From: Acidobacteriaceae bacterium
GTDB lineage: Bacteria > Acidobacteriota > Terriglobia > Bryobacterales > Bryobacteraceae
Direction: 5' to 3'
DNA length: 64,000 nt
NCBI GenBank assembly: GCA_903970405.1
Contig: CAJCIT010000161.1
Coordinates: 1-64,000 of the forward strand
Below, piece by piece: positions 25,172 through 34,481 of this stretch (positions are counted from its first letter, which is position 1; each line of letters opens with the position of its first letter). The position numbers and the translations under genes are program-made. Under the pieces are notes generated by a model that was not told where the DNA came from, made no database searches, and was given only the letters and a program-made list of their open reading frames with translations.

Positions 25172-26848
25172 CTAATCGGTCATCAGCACGTTGATTCCGC
25201 GGAAGCGCGAGGGGGCGCAGCCATGGCTCATGGCGTTGGTCTGAGCGGGCTCGCCTTTTCCATCGTTCGTGAGTCCGTACTGCTGCCAGAAGCTGCGGCC
25301 GGCGATGCCGTCACAGGCATGCCAGAAATCGGTGGTCTTGCTTTGGTACGCCACTTGGGAGATCATGTTGCCTTTCTTGCCCCCCTTAATCTCCCAGAAA
25401 GCATCGCCGCCGAACTGGAAGTTGTAACGCTGTTGATCGATGGACCAGCTTCCGGTGCCTTCAATCAGAACCCCATCGTCCACGCCTGAAATCAGATCGT
25501 TGAGCGTCGCCGCCTCCGGGCCGGGCGCCAGCCACACGTTGGGCATCCGCTGAAACGGAACGCTGGACCAGGAATCGGCATAACAGCAGCCGCGCGATTC
25601 CTTCTCCCCGATCAGATGCGCCTGGTCGCGAATGGTCTGGTAGTGAACGAACACGCCGTTCTCAATAATGGGGAACTTGGTGGTCTTGACGCCATCGTCG
25701 TCGTACTTGACCGTCGAGAGGCCGTTTTCCGTGGTGCGATCACCAAAGACATTGATCAGCTTGCTGCCATAGTCAAGCTTTCCGAGCTTGTCAGGCGTTA
25801 CGAACGTGGTGCCGGCATAATTGGCTTCATAGCCCAGGGCGCGGTCCAGCTCCGTGGCATGGCCGATGGATTCGTGAATCGTGAGGCAGAGGTGGCTCGG
25901 CAGAAGAACCAGATCCTTCTTGCCGGCCTTCACCGGCGGCGCGCCCAGATGTTCAACGACTTCGTCGGCGATGCGTTTGGCGTTTTCGCCGAGATTCATC
26001 TTCGGGACGTACTCCCACCCAGTGGCCAGCGGCGCCACCTGATAGGAGCGGCTCTTGGACTTGCCCTCTTTGAAATCCACCGCGTCTGCTTCGAGAAACG
26101 GATAAACCTGGACGATGTACTGCTGAATCGAGGAGCCTTCCGACGACGCGAAGTATTTGTCCTCGGCGTGGAATCCCAGCGCGCCGAACGCGGAGAATAC
26201 CTTGGTGTTCTTCTTGATGGTCAGCGTGGCGTTATGGATCAGTTCAAGCTTTTCGTCCATGCTTACCGTGAACGGGTCTTTGTCGTACGGAATCACCCAT
26301 CGATCGATATACGAAGGCGTGGGAGCGAGTTCCACCGGCGTGCGCTGCAGCACGGCGTTCGCCTTGGCGATGGAAACGGCCTCGCCCGTGATGCGCACAA
26401 TTTCCTCCGTCGTCACGAACGGCGACGCCGCAAAGCCCCACTGGCCGTTGACGATAACGCGCACGCCAAACCCGAAGGTCTGCTGGTCAGTGACGAATGG
26501 GACTTCGTCGGTCTTCGTGCCGCCGCGCTCCGGCGAGAGCCGGTATCCGGAGAACTGGTCGCGATACCGGTTAATGCGGATGTCCGCGTAGGTGGCGCCC
26601 TGTTTCCTGGCTTCCGTCAGAGCCACCGCGCCCAGCTCCTCCAGCTTCTTGTCCGGCTTCGTGGACGTGCCGGCGGGCGATCCGAACAGTCGATTCGCAA
26701 GAAGGGCGGAGGCGGTGCCGGTAGCCCCAGCTATGAAAGCGCGGCGCGAGAAACCGGCAGCCGGCAGCCTGCTTTCCGGCGGCAGTTTGGAGTCGAAGAA
26801 GTTCCGAAGTGGGGGGCTGTGGTGTTTCATAGGCCGATCGTCTTTCAT
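25172..26848 (-). CDS. TldD-like metalloprotease with a Tat signal
   Basis: TldD protein of 558 aa bearing the metal site H325-ESIG-H330 (CLTIHESIGHATELDRA). The N-terminus carries a twin-arginine signal: FSRRAFIAGATGTASALLAN at about residues 35-54, after a polar lead. E. coli TldD is cytoplasmic, so an exported form is notable. I chose ATG 26848 because it overlaps the nth stop in an ATGA; ATG 26830 is also possible. The partner TldE gene follows after 9 bp but has no visible export signal. Confidence 0.87.
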   Translation of the reverse strand: MKDDRPMKHHSPPLRNFFDSKLPPESRLPAAGFSRRAFIAGATGTASALLANRLFGSPAGTSTKPDKKLEELGAVALTEARKQGATYADIRINRYRDQFSGYRLSPERGGTKTDEVPFVTDQQTFGFGVRVIVNGQWGFAASPFVTTEEIVRITGEAVSIAKANAVLQRTPVELAPTPSYIDRWVIPYDKDPFTVSMDEKLELIHNATLTIKKNTKVFSAFGALGFHAEDKYFASSEGSSIQQYIVQVYPFLEADAVDFKEGKSKSRSYQVAPLATGWEYVPKMNLGENAKRIADEVVEHLGAPPVKAGKKDLVLLPSHLCLTIHESIGHATELDRALGYEANYAGTTFVTPDKLGKLDYGSKLINVFGDRTTENGLSTVKYDDDGVKTTKFPIIENGVFVHYQTIRDQAHLIGEKESRGCCYADSWSSVPFQRMPNVWLAPGPEAATLNDLISGVDDGVLIEGTGSWSIDQQRYNFQFGGDAFWEIKGGKKGNMISQVAYQSKTTDFWHACDGIAGRSFWQQYGLTNDGKGEPAQTNAMSHGCAPSRFRGINVLMTD

Positions 26849-27567
26849 GCGAGTGCTTTGTCCTTTGCGTAGCAGAGCGGGTCCAGCGGGCAGATGCCGC
26901 ACTTCGGCGCGCGCGCTACGCAAATCTGGCGGCCGAAGTGAATCACTTGATGCGAAAACTGAATCCACCGGTCCTGAGGCAGGAGCTTCATCAGGTCCTG
27001 CTCAATCTTGACGGGCTCGCCGTTCTTTGTGAGATCGAGCCGTTGGGAGATGCGCTGGACATGCGTATCCACCACCACGCCGGTGGCAATCTTGTACCAC
27101 GTGCCGAGGACAACATTGGCGGTTTTGCGCGCGGCACCTGGCACCGTCAGCAACTCCTCCATGGTCTGGGGAACCTTGCCGCCGAACTCAGTCAGCACGC
27201 GATTGGCGGCGCCGATAACGGACCTCGCTTTGTTATTGAAGAAACCAGTGGAACGGATCTCCCGCGCCAGTTCCTCCTGTGAGGCGTTGGCGAAATCCTT
27301 GATAGTGGGGTACTTCTTGAAGAGGCCTGGAGTCACCATATTGACGCGCTCATCCGTGCACTGGGCGGAGAGAATGGTGGAAACCAATAGCTGCCAGGCG
27401 TTCTTATGGTGAAGGGCGCAGGTCACGTTCGGATAGAGCCGGTCCAGCTCAGTCAATATACGGCCCAACCGGGCCTTTCGTTCCGCCGCATTCTTCGGTT
27501 TGCGAACCTGTTTGGGCGGCGTGACCTTTGAAGTTCTATCTTTGGGAGGCGCTGCTTCGGTTGGCAT
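26845..27567 (-). CDS. nth: endonuclease III
   Basis: Bifunctional DNA glycosylase/AP lyase of 240 aa that removes oxidised pyrimidines. The helix-hairpin-helix is VPGAARKTANVV with catalytic K148, and D167 lies in VVVDTHVQR. The hairpin reads PGAARKTA where most members have PGVGRKTA. The 4Fe-4S loop has C216-x6-C223-x2-C226-x5-C232. I chose ATG 27567; longer frames run into the palindromic element at 27606-27628 and look non-coding. The basic N-terminal tail is rich in Lys and Pro. Its stop overlaps the tldD start. Confidence 0.94.
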   Translation of the reverse strand: MPTEAAPPKDRTSKVTPPKQVRKPKNAAERKARLGRILTELDRLYPNVTCALHHKNAWQLLVSTILSAQCTDERVNMVTPGLFKKYPTIKDFANASQEELAREIRSTGFFNNKARSVIGAANRVLTEFGGKVPQTMEELLTVPGAARKTANVVLGTWYKIATGVVVDTHVQRISQRLDLTKNGEPVKIEQDLMKLLPQDRWIQFSHQVIHFGRQICVARAPKCGICPLDPLCYAKDKALA

Positions 27568-27605
27568 GTGAAACCCAACCCAACATAGCGCATACTTCGG
27601 TTCTC

Positions 27606-27628
27606 CACAGGCGAAAGCCTGTGCCACC
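27606..27628. repeat. palindromic element, second copy of the GCCTGTGCC family
   Basis: CACAGGC (27606-27612) and GCCTGTG (27617-27623) form a perfect 7-bp stem closed by a GAAA loop, followed by CCACC. GCCTGTGCCACC is shared with the element at 13228-13239. It lies between divergent nth and SRPBCC genes. Confidence 0.5.
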
Positions 27629-27709
27629 GATCACACGAACGTTGCCATGGAAAACCCAAAAGAGCGAACACCTCCAGCCGCGCATCTGAAAGCTTGTAGC
27701 CGGAGTGCA

Positions 27710-28213
27710 ATGCATATCTATACGCTCACCTGCGAGCTTCTATCACCACGATCTCTCAAAGAAACCTTTTCAGTGTTTGAGAATCCGTACAATCTGGCGA
27801 GAATAACGCCACCGGAGTTAGGCTTCAAGGTTCTGACCAAGGAACCGGTTGTGATGGCGAAAGGGGTTGAGATCGTTTACCGAATCTATTGGGCCCGCCT
27901 GCCAATGAACTGGCGAACCCTGATTACCGAGTATGACCCGCCGTTGGTGTTCGAAGACGCGCAAGCCAAAGGTCCGTACGCGCTATGGAAGCACCGTCAT
28001 ACGTTTGTGGAAGGCGCAGACGGCACGACGGTGGGCGACCGCGTGGACTATGCCTTGCCAATGGGTCCCATCGGCCGTATGGTTCACAGTCTCTCCGTAG
28101 GAAAACAGTTGATCCGAACCTTCGAGTACCGGCAGGAGAAGCTGGCTGGATTACTGGGCGGAGAGCCACTGCGGCAGACCAAGCGGCCGCTGATCACGGA
28201 GCGGGACGAGTAA
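27710..28213 (+). CDS. SRPBCC-family (START-like) ligand-binding protein
   Basis: Protein of 167 aa with the SRPBCC/polyketide-cyclase pattern: [19 protein letters not shown] at the start, central beta strands ([19 protein letters not shown]) and the long closing helix ([19 protein letters not shown]). Such cell-division-inhibitor-like SRPBCC proteins bind hydrophobic ligands; the ligand is unknown. I chose ATG 27710 because GGAG lies 4 bp upstream and the fold starts at [10 protein letters not shown]. It converges on rpoD with 18 bp between the stops. Confidence 0.82.
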   Translation: MHIYTLTCELLSPRSLKETFSVFENPYNLARITPPELGFKVLTKEPVVMAKGVEIVYRIYWARLPMNWRTLITEYDPPLVFEDAQAKGPYALWKHRHTFVEGADGTTVGDRVDYALPMGPIGRMVHSLSVGKQLIRTFEYRQEKLAGLLGGEPLRQTKRPLITERDE

Positions 28214-28231
28214 GCCATTCCGCAAGGCAAG

Positions 28232-29875
28232 TTACTGCCGGCCCGTCTCCAGAAAATTGCGGAGGCGGTGGCTGCGGCTGGGGTGGCGGAGCTTGCGGAG
28301 CGCCTTGGCCTCAATCTGGCGAATTCGTTCGCGTGTCACGGCGAAGTGCTGGCCCACCTCTTCCAGCGTGTGTTCGCTGCCGTCCTGCAGGCCGAAGCGC
28401 ATCTTGACAATTTTCTCTTCACGGGGACTGAGCGTCTTTAGAACCTCCGCGGTATGTTCACGAAGATTCAGATTGATGACCGCGTCAGACGGTGAAACCA
28501 TCCGGCTGTCCACCAGAAAATCGCCAAGATTCGACTCCTCCTCCTCGCCTACCGGCGTCTGAAGTGAAATCGGTTCCTGGGCGATGCGCATCACCTTGCG
28601 GACTTTGCCGGGCGAGAGGTCCATGCGGAAGGCAAGCTCTTCGGTAGTCGGTTCACGCCCCAGTTCCTGCTGCATTACGCGTTGCAACCGGACCAGCTTG
28701 TTGATGGTCTCAATCATATGAACCGGGATGCGGATAGTGCGGGCCTGGTCGGCAATGGCGCGCGTGACGGCCTGGCGCACCCACCAGGTGGCATAAGTCG
28801 AGAACTTATAGCCGCGCTTATAGTCGAACTTATCCACCGCGCGCATCAAGCCGATGTTGCCTTCCTGGATGAGGTCCAGGAACTGCATGCCGCGGTTGGT
28901 GTACCGCTTTGCGACGGAGACCACCAGCCGGAGATTCGCTTCGATCAGGCGCTTCTTGGCGCCATCGGTCTCGGCTTCGCCTCTCTCCACAATTTGAAGC
29001 GTGCGGCGAAGTTCACCGGCGCTGGCGCCCGAATCGTCCTCCACTTGAACGATTTGCGCGTTCAGCGACTTCAATTCCTTTTTGATGGTGGTTGCGGCGG
29101 GCGATTGGGCCACGCCGGGCTGTTCGAGCTTCCGCTGCAGGCGCGTAATTTCGCGCTCAACGGGACGCAAGTTATCCACCGTCGAGCGCAACATGCCGCT
29201 CAGCGCGCGCTGGAAGTTGGAAGTGAACTGAAGCTCGCGGATGAGGTGCGAAATGCAGATCATCAGCCGCGCATACTCGAAGCGCAGCTTCCGGTACTGT
29301 TTGGGCCTCAAGCCGCGCGGCGTGGCGGCGAGCCTCTGCTGAACCAGCTGCGCCTTCCGAAAATGCTTTTCAATCTCATTCATCGCGGTGAGGTATTGAT
29401 CGCGGAGGGGTGCGATCAATACCTCTTCTTCCGCCGGATTCTGCAGTTCGGGCGCCTGCAGAACCTCCAGAATGTTGACACCGCCCCGTTCGATCGGGTG
29501 GCGAAGTTCCAAAAGCCGGCGGATGATGAGCCGCGAACGGGAAATCGCTTTACGAACGGCGCACTGCCCGCGCTCAATCCGTTTAGCCAGTTCAATTTCC
29601 CCTTCTCTGGTGAGGAGGGGAACCATGCCCATCTCGCGAAGGTAAACGCGAACCGAATCGTTGCTCTTGTCTAAAGCGCTGGCGGAGAGGTCCAGCTCGC
29701 TCAGTTCCTCAGCCTCGTCGCCTTTCTTGTCAAAGTCTTTAGGTTCGCCGAGAAGATCTGCCGGAATGGCGTCAAGCTCCGACATGAGATCGATGTCGTC
29801 AACGGCCAAGTCGTCGCGGACTATGCCATTTACATGATCCTTCAAAGCAAAGCTCTTTTCGCTGCCGTCTTGCAT
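28232..29875 (-). CDS. rpoD: primary RNA polymerase sigma factor
   Basis: Group 1 sigma-70 factor of 547 aa. Region 1.2 is [21 protein letters not shown], and a large non-conserved insert lies at about residues 130-290. Region 2 has [20 protein letters not shown] and [20 protein letters not shown]. Region 3 has [14 protein letters not shown], and region 4.2 has [20 protein letters not shown] with [11 protein letters not shown]. The acidic N-terminus is short for a region 1.1. It initiates transcription of housekeeping genes. dnaG lies upstream in the same direction, the usual macromolecular-synthesis arrangement. Confidence 0.97.
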   Translation of the reverse strand: MQDGSEKSFALKDHVNGIVRDDLAVDDIDLMSELDAIPADLLGEPKDFDKKGDEAEELSELDLSASALDKSNDSVRVYLREMGMVPLLTREGEIELAKRIERGQCAVRKAISRSRLIIRRLLELRHPIERGGVNILEVLQAPELQNPAEEEVLIAPLRDQYLTAMNEIEKHFRKAQLVQQRLAATPRGLRPKQYRKLRFEYARLMICISHLIRELQFTSNFQRALSGMLRSTVDNLRPVEREITRLQRKLEQPGVAQSPAATTIKKELKSLNAQIVQVEDDSGASAGELRRTLQIVERGEAETDGAKKRLIEANLRLVVSVAKRYTNRGMQFLDLIQEGNIGLMRAVDKFDYKRGYKFSTYATWWVRQAVTRAIADQARTIRIPVHMIETINKLVRLQRVMQQELGREPTTEELAFRMDLSPGKVRKVMRIAQEPISLQTPVGEEEESNLGDFLVDSRMVSPSDAVINLNLREHTAEVLKTLSPREEKIVKMRFGLQDGSEHTLEEVGQHFAVTRERIRQIEAKALRKLRHPSRSHRLRNFLETGRQ

Positions 29876-30027
29876 GAACCGCCTTCTGTCAATTCATCGT
29901 TCTGGCAATTGACGAGCGGCTGGCCCGATTCCAGACCACTCTTCCGCGAAACCCCAGGACTGTCCTATTTCTACCCACTGGCCTACAAGACGTCCCTTGA
30001 TTACTCATATTAGAACACGGTACTACG

Positions 30028-31803
30028 TTAAGAGGACGCACGTTGATGCCTATCTAACTCATCGGTCAGCCGCATCGCTTCGCTGAGATTGCCTTCCTTT
30101 TCGAGCGCTCGAATTCGCCGTTTCATCTCATTCCGCTCCGCTTCGAGCTGTTTCGACTCCAGTTTCCTGATGCAGTCTAAAGCCTGAACTGTGGAGGTTT
30201 CCGGATCGGCGGATGTTTCAGAAAAAGCGAGTTGCTCCAAAATGGCGCGGATACGCGAATCGAGACGCGCCAGCAGGCTATCGAACGAATACGGGATGTG
30301 CTCCTGCTCCAAGGCCAGGAAGGCTTCGAAAGCCGGCCCGAGGGTGAACATATCGGTCTTCGTGCGCTGGGCGGAGTCATGGGCTTGAGCCAGATACGGA
30401 AGAACGGCGGCGCGGGCTTCCGCGCTTTGCAGCATGGCGTTCAGCAGCAGCCGCTCCGTCGGCGGCAGGGATAAGGTGAGATCGGGAGGGCGGGATGGCG
30501 CCGCGGCGGCGGTCCTCCGGTCGAATCGCTGCCGCACCACATCCTTATCGATATTCAAACTCGCGGCGACTTCGGTGACAACCTCAGCTTGCTCCAGCCT
30601 GTCATGGACCTGCTGGATGGCTGGCCATACCCATCGGAATGCGTCGACGCGGCCCTCGGCGGTAGTCATGTCGAACTTCTCCTTGGCGCGGTCCGCCAGC
30701 CATGAGAAATAGCGCGGCGCGGCATCGCAGAGCGATCGGTATCGTTCCACTCCCTGCTGCGCGATGAATTCATCCGGATCGAGCCCTCCTGGCAGAGCAA
30801 GCACCTTGACTCGCAATCCTTCCGCCAAAAGCAGGTTAATCGATTTCTCCGTGGCCGACACCCCCGCGCGATCCGGATCGAGGTTAATAATGACCTGGCC
30901 GGTGGAAGCGCTGCCGTGGGCGATCTGCCGTTTGATGGCCCGAACCTGCTCATTGGTGAGCGCGGTGCCGCAGATGGCCACCACTTCGGAAAGCCCTGCG
31001 GATGCAACGCCGATGGCATCCATGTAGCCTTCAACCACAATCATCCGGTCGAGTTTGCGGGCGGCGATCTTGGCGCGGTGGAGGTTATAAAGGACCACGC
31101 TCTTGTTGTAGAGGGGCGTTTGCGGCGAGTTCAAATACTTCGGATTATCATCCGGCCGGAGCGCCCGCCCGCCGAAGCCGATGACCCGGCCGGACTCATT
31201 GTGAATCGGAAAGATAATGCGCTGGCGAAATCGATCCCGAATGGTCCCATCCTCGCGGCGAATGGCGAGGCCCGCCTCCTCAAGAATCGCCGGATCGTAA
31301 CTCTTCAGGCGCTGGATCAATTGTTGACCTGACGAATCGGCAAGCCCCAACCTGAATGTGCGGGCCGTGTCCATACTTACTTTTCGGCCTTCCAGGTATT
31401 GGCGCGCTTGGGCGCCCTGCGCCGAATGGAGATTAGCTTCGAAAATAGCGGCCGCTTTGTCCTGTACTTCGAAGAGCACCTCCCGGCGCTGCTGAACCGG
31501 ATCGGCGCCCTGAGCGCGCGGAGGCATGGGAATGTTATAACGTTCGGCCAACGCTTTAACCGCTTCGGGAAACGTCAGACTCTCGGTCTTCTGAACGAAG
31601 GTGAAGATATCGCCTGCTTCCTGGCAGCCGAAGCACTTGTAGTACTGGTGGTCGGCGTTGACGCTGAAAGAGGGCGTCTTCTCCATGTGGAAGGGACACA
31701 GACCGACGTAACGCGGCCCGGCGCCGGACCGTTTCAGACGAATGTGCGCCCCAATCACGTCCACAATGTTGAGCTGGCTCTTCAGGGCGTCCTTGAAATC
31801 CAT
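30028..31803 (-). CDS. dnaG: DNA primase
   Basis: Primase of 591 aa that makes RNA primers for replication. The N-terminal zinc ribbon is LCPFHMEKTPSFSV with the second pair in YKCFGCQEAGD. The core contains FRQRIIFPIHNESGRVIGFG, and the TOPRIM domain has MIVVEGYMDAI and the acidic NLDPDRAG. The C-terminal helicase-binding region is divergent and ends in a charged coiled segment. It is followed by rpoD 152 bp downstream. Confidence 0.97.
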   Translation of the reverse strand: MDFKDALKSQLNIVDVIGAHIRLKRSGAGPRYVGLCPFHMEKTPSFSVNADHQYYKCFGCQEAGDIFTFVQKTESLTFPEAVKALAERYNIPMPPRAQGADPVQQRREVLFEVQDKAAAIFEANLHSAQGAQARQYLEGRKVSMDTARTFRLGLADSSGQQLIQRLKSYDPAILEEAGLAIRREDGTIRDRFRQRIIFPIHNESGRVIGFGGRALRPDDNPKYLNSPQTPLYNKSVVLYNLHRAKIAARKLDRMIVVEGYMDAIGVASAGLSEVVAICGTALTNEQVRAIKRQIAHGSASTGQVIINLDPDRAGVSATEKSINLLLAEGLRVKVLALPGGLDPDEFIAQQGVERYRSLCDAAPRYFSWLADRAKEKFDMTTAEGRVDAFRWVWPAIQQVHDRLEQAEVVTEVAASLNIDKDVVRQRFDRRTAAAAPSRPPDLTLSLPPTERLLLNAMLQSAEARAAVLPYLAQAHDSAQRTKTDMFTLGPAFEAFLALEQEHIPYSFDSLLARLDSRIRAILEQLAFSETSADPETSTVQALDCIRKLESKQLEAERNEMKRRIRALEKEGNLSEAMRLTDELDRHQRASS

Positions 31804-31866
31804 GGGCTGACGGGGCGCGGGCGGTCCCTAAGGAAGAAGGTACCAAGGGCTGGCCATCCGCTACTG

Positions 31867-31900
31867 GGCCGCGACCGTCAGGGATCGACTGGTTGGCGAG
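31867..31900 (+). repeat. dispersed repeat, copy A (CCGCGACCGTCAGGGA type)
   Basis: CCGCGACCGTCAGGGATCGA followed by CTGGTTGG lies just upstream of dnaG. It shares a core with segments at 31975-32005 (inverted), 44913-44945 and 51176-51202. Copies A and B face each other about 75 bp apart in the 391-bp gap between dnaG and the next gene, which holds no other recognisable gene. Confidence 0.5.
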
Positions 31901-31974
31901 GAACTGCGCGTTTACCCGCTTGCTCACGCGCGCGGTTCAAAAGGGGCGAGTGCGGGCAACAAGGCGTGGCCGGC

Positions 31975-32005
31975 ACAACCGGTCGCTCCCTGATCGCGGC
32001 TCGGA
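31975..32005 (-). repeat. dispersed repeat, copy B (inverted)
   Basis: Read on the minus strand this is GAGCCGCGATCAGGGAGCGA then CCGGTTGTG. It is the inverted counterpart of copy A, lacking a CCG triplet in the middle. Together the two copies could form a large imperfect cruciform. Confidence 0.5.
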
Positions 32006-32163
32006 AGCGCGGCGATTAAGTCGGGCGCCGATTTTTCACGGCTGCTTGAGTTGGTGGAAATCCACCGGAGAGGCTCTTTTTCAACCAGCCCCGCCTACGG
32101 CTACGTCCACGGAATCAGTAACTTAGCCTTGGCACTCTGTGTGCAATTAAGAAGGTGGAACGG

Positions 32164-32180
32164 CAAGGTTAAAGACCTTG
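32164..32180 (+). promoter_or_regulatory. leader hairpin before the Gly/Tyr-rich protein gene
   Basis: CAAGGT-TAAAG-ACCTTG forms a perfect 6-bp stem that ends 1 bp before GGAGG (32182-32186). It may shield or stabilise the ribosome-binding site. Confidence 0.35.
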
Positions 32181-32194
32181 TGGAGGGAATCAAA

Positions 32195-32515
32195 ATGAAA
32201 CTGAAATTGTTAGCACTTCTCGTATTGACCGGAAGCTCACTGTTTGCCGGTCCTCGTGTTTTCGTGGGTGTTGGAGTTGGTGGCGGCTGGGGCTACTATC
32301 CGCCCGCGCCTCCAGCATATGCCTATGCGCCCGCGTACAACGCCGCTCCACCGTATGTGGGAGCGGCCTGGATCCCCGGTTACTACTATCCCGTGGGCCC
32401 ACGCTATTACTGGCGTGAAGGCTACTACGCCCGGCGGCCCTTCGTTGGCGCATACTGGAATGCTCCACGCTACTACGGCGGCCATTACTACGCGGGCCGC
32501 TGGGGACGCCGCTAA
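32195..32515 (+). CDS. small secreted Gly/Tyr/Pro-rich protein
   Basis: Protein of 106 aa with a clear signal peptide (MKLKLLALLVLTGSSLFAG). The mature part is low-complexity, with repeats such as PPAPPAYAYAPAYNAAPP and YYGGHYYAGRWGRR, and many Tyr, Gly and Pro. It resembles the YXWGXW/glycine-tyrosine-rich secreted proteins common in Acidobacteria and Proteobacteria, whose function is unknown. GGAGG lies 8 bp before the ATG. It is probably a surface or periplasmic structural protein. Confidence 0.75.
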   Translation: MKLKLLALLVLTGSSLFAGPRVFVGVGVGGGWGYYPPAPPAYAYAPAYNAAPPYVGAAWIPGYYYPVGPRYYWREGYYARRPFVGAYWNAPRYYGGHYYAGRWGRR

Positions 32516-32679
32516 TCGGCGGCGCGACAAGTGTCAGTGGATCGGCGCATTCGCGATATCAACAGGAACGGAACGCGACCCGCAGGGGCCGATTGCCCAA
32601 ATCGGCCGCAGCCTTCCAGGCTGCCCTACACGAAGCCAGTTATATTGGACCAATTCAGTCCGCCTTGTAGAATGGGGGT

Positions 32680-33045
32680 GTGCCAACCGTTATTTTTGAG
32701 CCGTCACATGCGACGGCGGAGTTTGAGCTGGGAAAACTGCGCTATACGGACCACGGCAAACGCCAGTCCCTCCTCGATATCGCTCTCAACAATGAGATTC
32801 ATCTGGAACATGCCTGCGGCGGAAGCTGCGCATGCACTACCTGCCATGTCATCGTCATGGAAGGCGCGGAGTTGCTGTCGGAAGCCGAGGAGGACGAATT
32901 GGACCGGCTGGATATGGCGCCTGGGCTGACCCTTCGGTCGCGGTTAGGATGCCAGGCGGTGGTTCAAAAAGAAGGCACGGTCAAGGTGGAAATTCCCGCC
33001 TGGAACAAGAACTACATCAGTGAAGGCGGCGGGTCTACACTTTAG
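32680..33045 (+). CDS. 2Fe-2S ferredoxin, adrenodoxin/ISC type
   Basis: Ferredoxin of 121 aa starting with GTG. Cluster ligands follow the adrenodoxin pattern C46-x5-C52-x2-C55 with a distant Cys in SRLGCQAVV. An extra C50 sits within the loop (ACGGSCACTTCHV). ISC ferredoxins donate electrons for Fe-S cluster assembly; neighbouring isc genes are absent. A strong terminator follows, so it is probably a single-gene unit. Confidence 0.93.
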   Translation: MPTVIFEPSHATAEFELGKLRYTDHGKRQSLLDIALNNEIHLEHACGGSCACTTCHVIVMEGAELLSEAEEDELDRLDMAPGLTLRSRLGCQAVVQKEGTVKVEIPAWNKNYISEGGGSTL

Positions 33046-33081
33046 TTCGGTTTACGAGGAAATACGGCATCGCAGTAACAG

Positions 33082-33109
33082 AAGAGGACGCGACACGTCC
33101 TCTTTTATA
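33082..33109 (+). terminator. rho-independent terminator after the ferredoxin gene
   Basis: AAGAGGACG (33082-33090) pairs perfectly with CGTCCTCTT (33096-33104) over a 5-nt loop and runs into TTTATA. It lies 37 bp after the ferredoxin stop. Confidence 0.85.
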
Positions 33110-33163
33110 GCCGCTGTTTCAACCTGATGAAGCTTCGGTATAATCGAGTCAGCCTCTTTACCC

Positions 33164-34474
33164 ATGTACAACCGCCTAAAATGGTCCATTGTCGGCACCT
33201 CCACGCTGCTCGTGGTGGGGCTTCTTGTCGGCGCGATCTACGGTCGAACCGCCTCCGCTTCTTCCACTTCTACTCCCAATGACGATGTCTACGGGCACCT
33301 GCGGGTGTATAGCGAGGTCCTGCAACGGATCAAGCTTGAATACGTGGAAGACCCCGATATGAAGAGCGTCACGCTGGGCGCGATCAACGGACTGCTGGAA
33401 TCGGTGGACCCGTTCGCCAGCTACCTGAACGCCGATCAATACAAGCAGTACATGAAGAACAAGGACTCCGCCAAGGCGGATGTCGGTCTGATACTGGCCA
33501 AGAAGTTTGGGTATATTTCGGTGATCGATGCGCTGCCGAATTCACCGGCGATGAAGGCGAATATTACGGCCGGCGATCTGATTGAAACCATTAACGGCGT
33601 GGCAACGCGCGACATGCCTCTGGCCTACGCCGAGCAGTTGCTGGCGGGCGACGCCGGCACCAATATTGAAGTGACGGTGCTCCGGATGCGGAATCCCGAC
33701 CCGCAAAAAGTGACGCTGACCCGCGCGGCTGTCGCGTATCCCGACGTAACGGCGAAGATGCTGCCGAATGAGGTGGGCTACCTGAAGGTGGAAAGCCTGG
33801 AGGGAAACAGGCCGGCCGAAGTGAAGTCAAAGCTGCAGGGTCTGCTGAAGCAGGGCGCGAAATACGTTGTGCTCGATCTGCGGCATTGCGCCACGGGCGA
33901 TCCGCAATCCGGCGTTCCGGTGGCTAACCTGTTCGTGGACAAGGGCGACATTACCTACGCCAAGGGCCAGAAGTACGACAAGACCGACTTTGAAGCGAAG
34001 CCGGAAGCGGATGTCTACAATGGACCGCTGGTGGTGATCACGAATCGCGCAACGGCGGGCGGCGCGGAAATAGCGGCCGCCGGACTGATGGAACTGAAAC
34101 GCGCCCAGGTGGTGGGCGAACGGACTTTCGGCGATGCCGGCGTCCGGCGAACGGTGCAGATGGAAGATGGCGCGGCGGTGATCCTCTCCGTAGCCAAGTA
34201 CTATTCGCCGAACGGCAAGGCGATTCAGGATACGCAGGTGATCCCCACCGTGCAGATGAATGAGAACGACAACTCGCCCGAGTTGGATCAGGACGGCAAT
34301 CCCATTCCCGGAACCGAGCCGAAGACTGTAGAAGACAACCTGCTGAAGCAAGCCGTTGACTTGGTCACCGGCAAGACATCGCTTGCAGACTTGCGGAAGC
34401 CGAACAGCGGCGTGATTGTTCGCGATCCCTCCAAGGCCATCGACATACCCCCGGACCAGGAAGAGAATCAGTAA
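33164..34474 (+). CDS. S41 (C-terminal processing protease) family protein, catalytically altered
   Basis: Membrane-anchored protein of 436 aa with the CtpA/Tsp layout: N-terminal anchor (residues 8-26), helical lead (EVLQRIKLEYVEDPD), PDZ domain (about 100-185) and S41 core. The active-site region aligns without gaps to E. coli Tsp (RFSASASEIFAAAMQDYGRA), but the catalytic Ser is G299 (RATAGGAEI), the Asp is E310 and the Lys is D324 (TFGDAG). Proteolysis by the usual Ser-Lys mechanism is therefore not expected. It may act as a scaffold or adaptor. It lies 7 bp upstream of an FmdB-type gene. Confidence 0.88.
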   Translation: MYNRLKWSIVGTSTLLVVGLLVGAIYGRTASASSTSTPNDDVYGHLRVYSEVLQRIKLEYVEDPDMKSVTLGAINGLLESVDPFASYLNADQYKQYMKNKDSAKADVGLILAKKFGYISVIDALPNSPAMKANITAGDLIETINGVATRDMPLAYAEQLLAGDAGTNIEVTVLRMRNPDPQKVTLTRAAVAYPDVTAKMLPNEVGYLKVESLEGNRPAEVKSKLQGLLKQGAKYVVLDLRHCATGDPQSGVPVANLFVDKGDITYAKGQKYDKTDFEAKPEADVYNGPLVVITNRATAGGAEIAAAGLMELKRAQVVGERTFGDAGVRRTVQMEDGAAVILSVAKYYSPNGKAIQDTQVIPTVQMNENDNSPELDQDGNPIPGTEPKTVEDNLLKQAVDLVTGKTSLADLRKPNSGVIVRDPSKAIDIPPDQEENQ

Positions 34475-34481
34475 GAGCGAA

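Noticed and set aside
25616-26872. Open frame of 418 codons on the plus strand opposite tldD
   Set aside because: Its Arg/Ala/Val-rich low-information sequence mirrors the tldD codons. The sense gene has clear motifs.
28682-29674. Open frame of 330 codons opposite rpoD
   Set aside because: Antisense shadow of a highly conserved gene.
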